From a virus: DNA of 25,355 bases. Each line of letters begins with the position of its first letter. Position 1 is the stretch's first letter. The DNA lies in the IMG/VR virus record IMGVR_UViG_3300034375_000255, positions 1 through 25,355 of that record; one strand, given 5' to 3'. Below, piece by piece: positions 15,147 through 23,402 of this stretch. Below the pieces are notes generated by a model that was not told the DNA's origin, did no database searches, and saw nothing but the letters and a program-made list of their open reading frames with translations. Position numbers and translations under genes: made by a program.

Positions 15147-17420
15147 TTAGTTTCCTTCTAGTGTAGCTATACGCGCCTCTAGCGCATCACATTTAGCCGA
15201 CAACTCTTGCACGGCTTTTACAAGAATAGGATACGATCTAACGTAATCCGCTTCTAACTTTTCTGGGTTCGCCCAATTCACTAAGCGTGTGCGTGATGAC
15301 GATGAGTGGTCTAGCTCAACATCGTGCAACTCTTGCGCAATAAAGCCAATGTCTGGCTTTGCACCTAGTGACCCATCGCGGCGGTTCCAAGTGAACTGCA
15401 CAGGACGCATGTCGTTGATGAAATCTAGGCCATACGGAATGTCTGCGATTGCAGTCTTATCGCGCTCATCAGACAGGCTGCTTATTGTCTGAACATTGCA
15501 GCGCAGTGAGGTTATATTATTATCGCCAAGGGTGATTTCGTTTGTTGCAGTTGCACCACTAGGCATGGCCTCAAAACCAATGACTGTAACATTTGAGCCT
15601 GTTGTTAGTGCGTTTGTGGAAGAACCACCTTGTTGATACCCCGCATTTCTGCCGACAAGTGTATTATTTGATCCCGTACTGACACTAAAACCAGCACTAG
15701 TACCGCAAGCTACATTACTATCCCCTGACGTTACAGATTTTAAAGCACTGTTACCAAATCCTGAGTTTGCCCCGCCTGACGATAATGTGTATAAAGACGA
15801 CACGCCAACTCCTACATTAGCGTTGGCTGTCCCGCCAGAGTAACCTGCGTCATAACCCACAAAAATGTTGTAATCGCCGCCATCTAAATCATAGCCAGCT
15901 TGATAGCCTATCGCTACATTATAATAGCTATCATCGGTAGCACTCCCCATCACTTGGTAGCCAATGGATACGCTCTGGGTTGTTCCGCGCGAGTTTCCTC
16001 CGATAATAACTGCATTCGCGGTTGATGTGGATAATACATTTGATTGGTAACCTGCAATCGTATTATAGTCCCCACTAAATAAGGCACTGCCTGAACCATA
16101 ACCGATGGCTACGTTATAATATGGGTTGCCTGTGGAGCTACGTCCCAAAGCATCATAACCTATAGCAACTGAATTAACATGGAAGCCATCTGACATTGAT
16201 AAAGCGCCAACGGCTACTGACCTATCTCCAGTGCAGTCATCCATTGCGAGATAGCCAACTGCTACTTGGTAGTCTTTACTATCCGCATCTATATTCCCTG
16301 CATTGTAACCAAGATAAGTGCCGCCAGTTAAAAAATCACCACCGCCACTACCTACGCCAACCGCAGTTGAATAGCTATCTGTGGTATTCTGCGCCATGCT
16401 ATTTTGACCCACCGCCACATTATAAAAAGCTGTGGTTAGTGCGCCCCCAGCATTATATCCTAACAATACATGGCCACTACCTGTAGTTATTTCATCACCT
16501 GTGCGATTTCCTATCGCTACTGAAAAGCCGCCTGTTGTCGCATTTTGTAAGCAATTACGTCCAATAGCTACGTTATAGCTACCCCCAGATGACGTAAGGC
16601 TTTCCAGTGCGCCATCGCCTATTGCAATATTATCTGTATTAAGATCATCAGGCCATGCGCTTTGCCACAGCATCGCCGTGCCAGTTTGGTCAGGCAGCGT
16701 AATCGTGCGGTCAGCAGTTGGGTCAGTAACGGTTACAGTGGTTTCAAAGTCGTCTGCTGTTGCGCCTTCGAAGATGATATTTTCGGTCAAGTAAATCCGA
16801 CCTTCTACATCAATGCCTGTTGACGCGGTGTTTAGTTTTAATGATGAAAAACCAGTAGATTGATCTGTATATCTAAGCTGCGCTTCCCCACTTGTTCCAT
16901 CTGCTATTAATAAAGAAGCATAGCCGCCATTATTATTTTCTGCACCAATAAAAACACCTTTATTTGCAGCATGGTTTGTGATGTAAAGGTTGCCAGTGTT
17001 GTTGTCTATAACTCCTGATATTAAACCAGAGCTATGACTGATTTCTAGATCGGAACCATCCCCAAAGACAGCTTTGTCATTGTCGCCAAAAGATACATCC
17101 CCAGTAAACGCCCCGCCACTCGCTGGCACAATATCTTCTGCCGCCGCCGTAATAAACACAACTGCATCGCCCGACAAATCAAGCAATGCGCCCGTTGAAC
17201 TTTCTGTCAGTGTGCGTGAAAGCGTTGTTCCTGTGGCCGTATATGTACCTGTCCCAATTTCCCAGCTATCGCCATCTTCTATTGTGTAACGTACACTGTC
17301 GCCATCAGATACACCGCCATCAGCAAACGATTGATAACCTGTTTCGGCACTGCCTAGTGTGATGGTGCCTGTTCCAGTTGTGGACGTAGCGACCTTAACG
17401 CGATTGGCTAGAACAACCAT
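15147..17420 (-). CDS. Tail fibre with YadA-like head repeats and C-terminal S74 chaperone
   Basis: A 757-residue fibre. Residues 1-100 form a beta-rich attachment region ([40 protein letters not shown]). About 257-615 hold many short repeats of the form [13 protein letters not shown], with variants such as [11 protein letters not shown] and [14 protein letters not shown], resembling the left-handed head repeats of trimeric autotransporters. From about residue 650 a peptidase S74 intramolecular chaperone begins at SSLSDERDK, with Ser650 the expected self-cleavage nucleophile, followed by [17 protein letters not shown] and [11 protein letters not shown], then a terminal coiled coil ([20 protein letters not shown]). 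In this family the chaperone trimerises the fibre and then cuts itself off. It is probably a host-recognition fibre. Confidence 0.9.
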   Translation of the reverse strand: MVVLANRVKVATSTTGTGTITLGSAETGYQSFADGGVSDGDSVRYTIEDGDSWEIGTGTYTATGTTLSRTLTESSTGALLDLSGDAVVFITAAAEDIVPASGGAFTGDVSFGDNDKAVFGDGSDLEISHSSGLISGVIDNNTGNLYITNHAANKGVFIGAENNNGGYASLLIADGTSGEAQLRYTDQSTGFSSLKLNTASTGIDVEGRIYLTENIIFEGATADDFETTVTVTDPTADRTITLPDQTGTAMLWQSAWPDDLNTDNIAIGDGALESLTSSGGSYNVAIGRNCLQNATTGGFSVAIGNRTGDEITTGSGHVLLGYNAGGALTTAFYNVAVGQNSMAQNTTDSYSTAVGVGSGGGDFLTGGTYLGYNAGNIDADSKDYQVAVGYLAMDDCTGDRSVAVGALSMSDGFHVNSVAIGYDALGRSSTGNPYYNVAIGYGSGSALFSGDYNTIAGYQSNVLSTSTANAVIIGGNSRGTTQSVSIGYQVMGSATDDSYYNVAIGYQAGYDLDGGDYNIFVGYDAGYSGGTANANVGVGVSSLYTLSSGGANSGFGNSALKSVTSGDSNVACGTSAGFSVSTGSNNTLVGRNAGYQQGGSSTNALTTGSNVTVIGFEAMPSGATATNEITLGDNNITSLRCNVQTISSLSDERDKTAIADIPYGLDFINDMRPVQFTWNRRDGSLGAKPDIGFIAQELHDVELDHSSSSRTRLVNWANPEKLEADYVRSYPILVKAVQELSAKCDALEARIATLEGN

Positions 17421-17431
17421 TTTTCACCTAC

Positions 17432-17869
17432 TTATGAAAGTTGAATAACACCGTTGCTGTCGTCAAAGTTGAACGTAAAGCTGTCGCCGTCATTCAGTGT
17501 TAGTGCAGAACCATAATCATAATAACCCAAGATAGGATCAGCGGGTGATGTCACTGTGTCATTGTAGATATACAAATATTGGAACGGGCCAACTGATCCA
17601 CCTGAAGCTGTCACCGTCAAATCGGCCAAGACAAGTTTATATGTGCCGCTTGTCTGCGATGATGATGTTGTAGTGATGTTTCGTGATGATAGGTTTGTAT
17701 AAGAAACTTCTGTCACATTACCCAGAATGCCATTGCCATCTGATGCAGGGTTAGATGTTTCTGAAGCGGGTGCAGTATTCGACAACGCAGCAACGAATTG
17801 ATCGCTCTCTAAGTCCATATTATGAACCATGTTTAAAACTGCATCGTTTACCTTGTTGAAGGATGCCAT
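17432..17869 (-). CDS. Small beta-rich virion protein, 145 aa
   Basis: It begins MASFNKVNDAVLNMVHNMDL and is followed by DQFVAALSNTAPASE, then alternating beta strands (GTYKLVLADLTVTASGG; GPFQYLYIYNDTV; GDSFTFNFDDSNGVIQLS). This pattern is common in marine siphophages and GTA-like elements just before fibre genes, usually annotated only as a structural protein. It may be an adaptor or decoration protein. It is the first gene after a possible promoter and precedes the S74 fibre by 11 bases. Confidence 0.75.
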   Translation of the reverse strand: MASFNKVNDAVLNMVHNMDLESDQFVAALSNTAPASETSNPASDGNGILGNVTEVSYTNLSSRNITTTSSSQTSGTYKLVLADLTVTASGGSVGPFQYLYIYNDTVTSPADPILGYYDYGSALTLNDGDSFTFNFDDSNGVIQLS

Positions 17870-17905
17870 GTGAGGAACTCCGTAAATTAAAGCATATGCA
17901 AGCGC

Positions 17906-17933
17906 ATTCTAGCGCATTTGCGGTTATTTGCAA
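17906..17933 (-). promoter_or_regulatory. Possible sigma-70-like promoter before the fibre cassette
   Basis: On the minus strand TTGCAA (17933-17928) and TAGAAT (17911-17906) are separated by 16 bases, immediately after the stop of the small chaperone gene and about 36 bases before the 17869 start. The 8-base direct repeat AATGCGCT flanks the -10 and could be an operator. This is the only gap of this kind in the tail/fibre half. Confidence 0.35.
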
Positions 17934-17936
17934 AGA

Positions 17937-18134
17937 CTAGGTTGGCGGTGCTGGCCATGTCGGGTTTGCAGGGTCAGTTGTGTTGGACGGCAAATCACGC
18001 AAAGCCTGTCGATAGCTGCGCCATGATGCCTTTTGGTCATCGCTTAAAGGCGCATCTGGCATCTGCGTCCAATCAGTAGCTTTGAGCTTAGTATTTCTAT
18101 CAATGCGCAATTTACCCCAATCAAAATCACTCAT
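17937..18134 (-). CDS. Small tail-fibre assembly chaperone (Phage_tail_APC type)
   Basis: I place the start at ATG 18134, which overlaps the gpJ-like stop as ATGA; a longer frame (to 18266) would run inside that gene. The 65-residue protein reads MSDFDWGKLRIDRNTKLKAT, then DWTQMPDAPLSDDQKASW and RSYRQALRDLP with a terminal TWP, the classic signature of this chaperone family. In the family it helps fibres or tail-tip proteins fold and is not in the mature virion. Its position points to the gpJ-like protein or the fibre downstream as client. Confidence 0.85.
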   Translation of the reverse strand: MSDFDWGKLRIDRNTKLKATDWTQMPDAPLSDDQKASWRSYRQALRDLPSNTTDPANPTWPAPPT

Positions 18135-21100
18135 TTCTTCACCTCTAGCGCAAATAAACCATATACGATGCCTATGACCGAAGAAGTATTGCCACTGTTT
18201 GCAGTTATGCGAACCCCTACAGTATTTGTCCCCGCTGATGCTGTAATTCGCATCATGTAGGCACAAGGTAATCCAAAGAAGTCTTGCACGGGTGCATTTG
18301 AAACAGCCCCTATTCCAGATGCTACACTGCCATTTTGCAGAATGCTTAGATTGACCGTATCACCAGCCGTAGAGGAACCCGCTGTCCAGTTAAAGAGGAT
18401 AACCAATTCTGATCCACTGTCACAGTTTGTAATTGATGCCGTTACGTCTTTTGTGCTGCCAGCCGTAAGGGTAAATGCACTTTGCCCACTTGTACCAGCC
18501 TTTGTTACTGAATTTGCTGCAAGTTGTGCTGTATCAACGCCACCCGATTTGATAATCAGGTTGCCCGAACCGTCACTGTCTAAGGTTACGTTATCAATTT
18601 GTATTTGGCTTGCTGTCAGGGTTCCGCGTATGGCCGCTGAACCAAATTCAGCAAATCCAGTGTCGCGTTCTATTTTCCAGCCTGACGTATCAGCAACATA
18701 GTTATCGCTTTCAAGGTCAGCGGCAACTTGAATTGCGCCAGTTGGTGTGGTGAATACGATGGTTTGCGCAGATGTAACTCCGTCAATCGTCACCGTGAAG
18801 GCTGATGACCACTCCTTTAGATTAGTGTCTGTTATGTCAATCTGTGGCTGCGTCAAAGCCCAATCTGTAGTTAAGCCTGTGAACGATGCGGTTGATACGC
18901 TGTAGCTAGTTGCAGACGGTGTGCTTGGCGCATCTGCATCTGGTTCAAGTAACTGATAATAAACACGACCTGAAATAACCGTATCACCAGTATCACCATC
19001 AGCACCTGTCGCACCTGTCGCACCATCGGCACCATCTTGCGGGTCAGCTTCAGTTGTTACAGCACCAGTGCCAGTAGAAAAGTCAGACGCATTGCCCGTA
19101 AAATCTACTGCTTTAAGGAAGTAATACCGTGTTGTGTTTTGCGCTAGACCACCATGCACAAATTCGGTTGCGGCTGTTGTACCTAATAAAGTTGCGCCCG
19201 TAGATGTATTGCTGGTGTTTACATAAATCTGGACTTCCTTGAAATCATCATCAGTTGGATTTGTCCACGATATAAAGTTAGAGCGATACCCACCAGAACC
19301 GCTAACTGATGTAGGTACAGCGGGTGCATCTGTATCCGCATCAGCGGTAAATGTTACATCAGCTTGGGTTCCCACATAGCCACTGTCCGTAATAGCGGCA
19401 ACGACGAATGTATAACTATCACCATCAACAAGAAAACCTGTCTCGAAAGAATTGGTGTCTGTAGTGCTTTTATTAAAGATACCTGTTGTGTTGTTCTTAT
19501 ATCCTACAAGATAATTACTAAGGAAAACATTATCAGGCGCATCCCAAGTCAGTGTAGCAGTAACGGTGTGCGTTCCATCAGTCGCTATATTTGTATTTTG
19601 TGGGGTGGTAACGGCTAAGTTTGAAATGTCCAAATTCGCCCGTGGATCAGGCAATGTGCTGCCATTGCTTGTAATGTCAGCTTCTTCTGCCGTCCAACTA
19701 AATGCTGCCGAAGATGTTTCGAGTAGTGTAAGTGCAACGCGCAGATCACCCGCATCGCCATCATTCTTAAACTTCCAGCCGATAACCTCAAACTCTTTTG
19801 ATGACCATCCGTAACGGTCAATCGTCAAAGATATAATATCGCCGCACTCTACCTCAAACGCCTCTAGGCCAAAGTCAGCCGTGAATGTCATCTGCTCACG
19901 ACCACGGTATAGCGTCATCTTCGCTAGTCGCTGCGCCATAGCTGATGACGTTGTGAATGGCAGTGTAAGGTCTAGCGCACTTTCCACATCACTGTCGTCA
20001 CTGATAAATACGTCTGAGCGTATTTCAGGGTAGTCAGCCTGAACGTAGCGATTTTCAGCATCAATAAATGTGCCGCGCACGATGTTAAAGTTGTCACGCC
20101 GCGAATGCTTCGTTTGTAAATTTATTTCACTGCGCAGATCATCAAGTGTAAAGGTTTTTACAGGTGAGACATATTCTCCAACCTTTAGGTGCCATTTCCC
20201 CGCGCCCCAGAACAAAGTGCCAGCGCAAGCCGTCATCATGTCGCCCAAGATGTTAGATGGTGTCCTAGCTAGGCTGATAACACCGTTAATTTCATAACGC
20301 TTTTCTGTTAATGAACTGCCGCGCACCGCTGTACCAGTTCCACTGCCTACGCCAGTTGCCGTAAATGTAACCCCTACTGTATTTGCGCTTGCACCAATAG
20401 CAGTGAAATCTGTCGTTCCGACGGTTTTAATAGTGTAAGACTTGCCAACAATAAAAGACCCAGCATCTGTTGCAGCTAGATTTACAGTTTCATCACACGC
20501 ATCTGCCGCAACCTCAAAAGATAGACTTGCTGCGTCGCCGTCGTTGTCTAAACCGTACGTTGATGTCAGATAATCACGAATACACAACGCAGCATTTGCA
20601 CTGTATGAAGTTGTGCTTGTGCGCGGATCGTAGACCTTCTTGCCCTTAACTTTAGCTGTAATAAGGGGTATTCCATCTGCAAATATATTTTGGTTGTAAT
20701 TAAATTTGACATAAAGACAGGCAATGCCCTCACCTTTAAAATTGCTATCTTCATTATTTGTTGGGTCTAACCCATCAACTTGCCAAGATGGCCGCTCATC
20801 AGACGCTATTGGGGAAGATGCGCCAGTTATTGTGGAATATATATTTTGATTATCTGCGCCCGTAAACTTTAAGATTTGCACCCTTTTAAGGCCATTACTA
20901 TCCGTCCAATCATCCTCATCCACAAATCCATCTGCATCTAACGCAACAACTTTATCGTTGAGGTAGATGTCACCAATTTCTTCCACTTCGTGACCCGCAA
21001 GGCAGATTATTTGGTGTAGATAGCGATTTTTGTATCCATCATTACCCGTGGTAGTTTCAGCAAAAGTAATTATGCCTCCCTTGCGTACTTCACCGTAAAC

Positions 21101-21361
21101 TATTTGTTGTGGGGCAGTTGCTTCTCGAATGTTTACAAGCAAGTTTTGAATGCCAAAGTCTGGTTTTGGCCCAAGGGCAGCCAATGCCCATGATGTGACT
21201 TGGCCTACACCAACATAAACTGCTGCCGTAACCAAAAATTGCCCGAATCCTGATGTGATGTTCAGTGCTTCAATAACATAAGCTGAGATAGCTTCAACGC
21301 GCGGAACACGATCCCAATCATTCCAATTCTTAATTGTAATATCGCCTAGCTTGTACTTCAT
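18131..21361 (-). CDS. gpJ-like central tail tip / host-specificity protein
   Basis: A 1076-residue protein at the end of the tail-tip module, after the NlpC/P60-like gene, which is the standard place of lambda gpJ homologues. The N-terminal ~290 residues contain the hub region (LVNIREATAPQQIVYGEVRK; HEVEEIGDIYLNDKVV). Residues ~297-345 are an inserted beta module (FIVGKSYTIKTVGTTDFTAI) that recurs in many marine phage proteins. About 360-560 continue the hub (DDSDVESALDLTLPFTTSSA). Two FN3-like domains lie at about 565-672 and 678-770, followed by a six-triplet collagen-like run (DGADGATGATGADGDTGDT) near 775-792. The C-terminal part has the fibre-like motif FAEFGSAAIRGTLTASQIQI, then a beta domain. 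It probably contacts the receptor or positions fibres. Confidence 0.88.
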   Translation of the reverse strand: MKYKLGDITIKNWNDWDRVPRVEAISAYVIEALNITSGFGQFLVTAAVYVGVGQVTSWALAALGPKPDFGIQNLLVNIREATAPQQIVYGEVRKGGIITFAETTTGNDGYKNRYLHQIICLAGHEVEEIGDIYLNDKVVALDADGFVDEDDWTDSNGLKRVQILKFTGADNQNIYSTITGASSPIASDERPSWQVDGLDPTNNEDSNFKGEGIACLYVKFNYNQNIFADGIPLITAKVKGKKVYDPRTSTTSYSANAALCIRDYLTSTYGLDNDGDAASLSFEVAADACDETVNLAATDAGSFIVGKSYTIKTVGTTDFTAIGASANTVGVTFTATGVGSGTGTAVRGSSLTEKRYEINGVISLARTPSNILGDMMTACAGTLFWGAGKWHLKVGEYVSPVKTFTLDDLRSEINLQTKHSRRDNFNIVRGTFIDAENRYVQADYPEIRSDVFISDDSDVESALDLTLPFTTSSAMAQRLAKMTLYRGREQMTFTADFGLEAFEVECGDIISLTIDRYGWSSKEFEVIGWKFKNDGDAGDLRVALTLLETSSAAFSWTAEEADITSNGSTLPDPRANLDISNLAVTTPQNTNIATDGTHTVTATLTWDAPDNVFLSNYLVGYKNNTTGIFNKSTTDTNSFETGFLVDGDSYTFVVAAITDSGYVGTQADVTFTADADTDAPAVPTSVSGSGGYRSNFISWTNPTDDDFKEVQIYVNTSNTSTGATLLGTTAATEFVHGGLAQNTTRYYFLKAVDFTGNASDFSTGTGAVTTEADPQDGADGATGATGADGDTGDTVISGRVYYQLLEPDADAPSTPSATSYSVSTASFTGLTTDWALTQPQIDITDTNLKEWSSAFTVTIDGVTSAQTIVFTTPTGAIQVAADLESDNYVADTSGWKIERDTGFAEFGSAAIRGTLTASQIQIDNVTLDSDGSGNLIIKSGGVDTAQLAANSVTKAGTSGQSAFTLTAGSTKDVTASITNCDSGSELVILFNWTAGSSTAGDTVNLSILQNGSVASGIGAVSNAPVQDFFGLPCAYMMRITASAGTNTVGVRITANSGNTSSVIGIVYGLFALEVKK

Positions 21362-21774
21362 GCCTTAATCCACGCGCTTTTGATAAAGTCTATCTGTTGA
21401 GAAATTACACCTTTCTCACCCAGAAAGATAGCCTTTGTGCCTATCGCTATGCCTAGCGCATCACCTATAACCCACCGCCTTGCACGATCAGTCGTAACCA
21501 GCGCACCCTTCGGCGGTATGCGATCTATGCGCTTCATCTTTCGGTCAATCGCTTCATCAAGAGAATTAGCCTGAAACACCTTACGCAGTTCGTCGCGCTT
21601 TAGGTACAGACCATTCTTTGTGTATTTCCCAACCCAATCGTCGGCCCAACCTTCGCCGTACATCGCCCGATACGCATTGTTGGTGAACATAAAGCAATCA
21701 TTTGTGTGCCACTGAAACGGCACATCACGCATCTTGCGTATGTACTCATTCAGCGCATCAAGGTCAGGCTTCAT
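21358..21774 (-). CDS. NlpC/P60-like tail tip protein
   Basis: I chose ATG 21774 (MKPDLDALNEYIRKMRDVPF). The frame extends to an upstream ATG at 21858, but that would overlap the preceding gene by 95 bases. The motif VPFQWHTNDCFMFTNNAYRA holds the putative catalytic Cys of the NlpC/P60-like phage tail family, followed by GEGWADDWVGKYT. A later GDALGIAIGTKAIFLGEKG segment would carry the central strands. In lambda-like tails this position (gpK) is a peptidase that aids passage through peptidoglycan. The catalytic His is not obvious, so activity is uncertain. It overlaps gpJ by ATGA. Confidence 0.75.
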   Translation of the reverse strand: MKPDLDALNEYIRKMRDVPFQWHTNDCFMFTNNAYRAMYGEGWADDWVGKYTKNGLYLKRDELRKVFQANSLDEAIDRKMKRIDRIPPKGALVTTDRARRWVIGDALGIAIGTKAIFLGEKGVISQQIDFIKSAWIKA

Positions 21775-22345
21775 CCCTACCCCAGACAATTTTCGTGTCT
21801 TGCAATCCCTGCACCCAATCAAAGAACGTGTCGGCTGCGGGATCACCACTGTTGCCATCGTCTAGCCACTTACGTTTTCGCACCTGCGCATGACTTTCTG
21901 ACGTGTAACGGCGCACGTTAGGACGCTCCAGAATAATAAGACGGCTCTCTACTGTCAGGCTGATCGTTGACGTTTCACCACTGTCTTGGATCGTCATTTG
22001 ATCCATGTAGCCACGGAATATTTCCACAGTTTCGCTGCCAATACCCCAATAGATTGTCACAAGCCGACCTTGGTATTCTTCTGTCAGCGCATAAGTCAGG
22101 ATCGTAGATGATATGCCACTCAGCGTAAGCGTAGTGCCACGCGCAGATAGGTCTGACGCTTCTTCTAGCCCCTGAATGGTAAGCAAGCTGCCTGACCCAG
22201 TGTAAGTGTCGCTGCCAATGGTTTTGTCACCGTACCCTGTCCATAGACGCACGTTTGCCGTTTCAAACGCCAGATCAACTGCGTAGAATGGCTCAATCTG
22301 GTCTGCGTCTATCGCCGTAAGTAATGCCGCTGGAACTGTTCTCAT
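21764..22345 (-). CDS. Minor tail / tail-tip protein (gpL-like or DUF2163-like)
   Basis: The 193-residue protein starts MRTVPAALLTAIDADQIEPF and continues YAVDLAFETANVRLWTG. It has the beta-rich body (TLTLSGISSTILTYALTEEY; QGRLVTIYWGIGSETVEIFR; GETSTISLTVESRLIILERP) seen in alphaproteobacterial phage and GTA proteins that sit before the NlpC/P60 gene. The end (WLDDGNSGDPAADTFFDWVQ) resembles the conserved 'YP.D..F.WV' tail of that family. It overlaps its upstream neighbour by ATGA. Role by position: tail-tip hub component. Confidence 0.78.
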   Translation of the reverse strand: MRTVPAALLTAIDADQIEPFYAVDLAFETANVRLWTGYGDKTIGSDTYTGSGSLLTIQGLEEASDLSARGTTLTLSGISSTILTYALTEEYQGRLVTIYWGIGSETVEIFRGYMDQMTIQDSGETSTISLTVESRLIILERPNVRRYTSESHAQVRKRKWLDDGNSGDPAADTFFDWVQGLQDTKIVWGRDEA

Positions 22346-22923
22346 AGTGCTTCAAACGCTCCGAATGTGATGCCGTAAATGCTGGCCTCATTGACTGACC
22401 AGCTTTGCTGATTGCTTGCAAGTCTAAATGTACCTGATGCACTGGTCAAATCCGCTGTAGCTGATGATGCTGCATCGCGTAGCGCGGGCCATATCTCAAG
22501 TGTGCCGCTGCCGCTTTGATCTTCCAGAACCTTGTATAGGCGTGTACTTGTGCCTGTGCCTAATGAGAAATAATCGCCAGCTTTTAGCGTACCCGTCATC
22601 GCCACAGTTACGCTGCGATCCCCAACTGAGCCTGTGATAGTCGCAGAAGTCGCTGTGCCGCGCACTGAGGTGGCAGAAGGGTCATTTAGTAAGAATGTAC
22701 CGAACTGACCGCGTAAGCTCATCAGGAAGGCAATCCACTGATCTGCGTCGGCGCGTTTCATTGGTGGCAGTGTAATATCAGCTTGCCATGCTTCGCCGCT
22801 GTAAGCGTGGGCCTGACCTTTTAGCGTGAAAGGCGACTGACTATAGGCAACCGTATTGACCGCCCGTAGTTCAATAGAAGCAATGCCCGTATGTGACGGC
22901 AGGGTTAAGGGGTACGAAATCAT
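22342..22923 (-). CDS. Minor tail protein, distal tail (Dit)-like position
   Basis: I prefer the ATG at 22923, because GGGAG lies six bases upstream and its ATGA overlaps the HNH stop; the in-frame ATG at 22929 has the ribosome binding site too close. The ~193-residue beta-rich protein has TLPSHTGIASIELRAVNTVA, then an ADITLPPMKRADADQWIAFL helix and FGTFLLNDPSA. These are features shared by short tail proteins that follow the tape measure in marine phages and probably form the first tail-tip ring. The middle carries a Thr/Ser-rich beta insert (SATITGSVGDRSVTVAMTG). Confidence 0.75.
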   Translation of the reverse strand: MISYPLTLPSHTGIASIELRAVNTVAYSQSPFTLKGQAHAYSGEAWQADITLPPMKRADADQWIAFLMSLRGQFGTFLLNDPSATSVRGTATSATITGSVGDRSVTVAMTGTLKAGDYFSLGTGTSTRLYKVLEDQSGSGTLEIWPALRDAASSATADLTSASGTFRLASNQQSWSVNEASIYGITFGAFEAL

Positions 22924-23402
22924 GTCCATCTCCCATGATTTTTGTGATACATGTTTTCACATTCAGCACTTTTTCTCATACGAACTGCCTCCGCGAAACA
23001 ACCAGAATACCCAACATACTGACTTCCAATCCGAACCTTCCATCCTTTTTGGTGATGATTAATGCCAAGAATACCGCTTCTGTTATCGGCTCTGCGCTTT
23101 ATATTCCTTGCATTCTGTGTTCTTGAAGCACCTCTAAGATTTTTAATGTTATTGTTATCTGGATTGCCATCAATGTGGTCAACTTCATCAGGCCAATAAC
23201 CGTGATGAATAGCAAATATTACTCTATGCTGAAGTAACCTTTCACCGCAAAAGCCTATATACCAATAGCCATTTTTCTTTTTATCGCCAGCTATTTTACC
23301 CGCCCAACGTCTTGTTGCAGACTTAGTTTTAAGTTTGTTTTTCCAGATCAACTTACCATCTTGATATCTAAGATATTTTTTTAATTCAGATATAGAAGCC
23401 AT
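22920..23402 (-). CDS. HNH homing endonuclease with AP2-like DNA-binding domain
   Basis: A 160-residue protein. The HNH core is HRVIFAIHHGYWPDEVDHID with GNPDNNNIKNLR and SRTQNARN, giving the His/Asp-His/Asn pattern of metal-dependent phage homing nucleases. A basic N-terminal segment (KNKLKTKSATRRWAGKIAGD) and a C-terminal AP2-like domain (SGILGINHHQKGWKVRIGSQ) provide DNA binding. The ATG shares a base with the tape-measure stop (TAATG) and the stop overlaps the next gene's ATG (ATGA), so the element is fitted cleanly between two genes. Its coding region looks A+T-richer than its neighbours, consistent with recent arrival. Confidence 0.92.
   Translation of the reverse strand: MASISELKKYLRYQDGKLIWKNKLKTKSATRRWAGKIAGDKKKNGYWYIGFCGERLLQHRVIFAIHHGYWPDEVDHIDGNPDNNNIKNLRGASRTQNARNIKRRADNRSGILGINHHQKGWKVRIGSQYVGYSGCFAEAVRMRKSAECENMYHKNHGRWT

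Noticed and set aside
17900-17936. Rho-independent terminator after the small chaperone gene
   Set aside because: GCGC...GCGC can pair, but the stem is short and no T-run follows on the minus strand.
18135-18266. 44-residue N-terminal extension of the small fibre chaperone
   Set aside because: The extension lies wholly inside the gpJ-like coding region and is Cys/His-rich out-of-frame sequence; ATG 18134 gives the family-length protein with an ATGA overlap.
21775-21858. N-terminal extension of the NlpC/P60-like gene to ATG 21858
   Set aside because: It would overlap the preceding gene by 95 bases, and the family-like sequence begins at the ATG at 21774.
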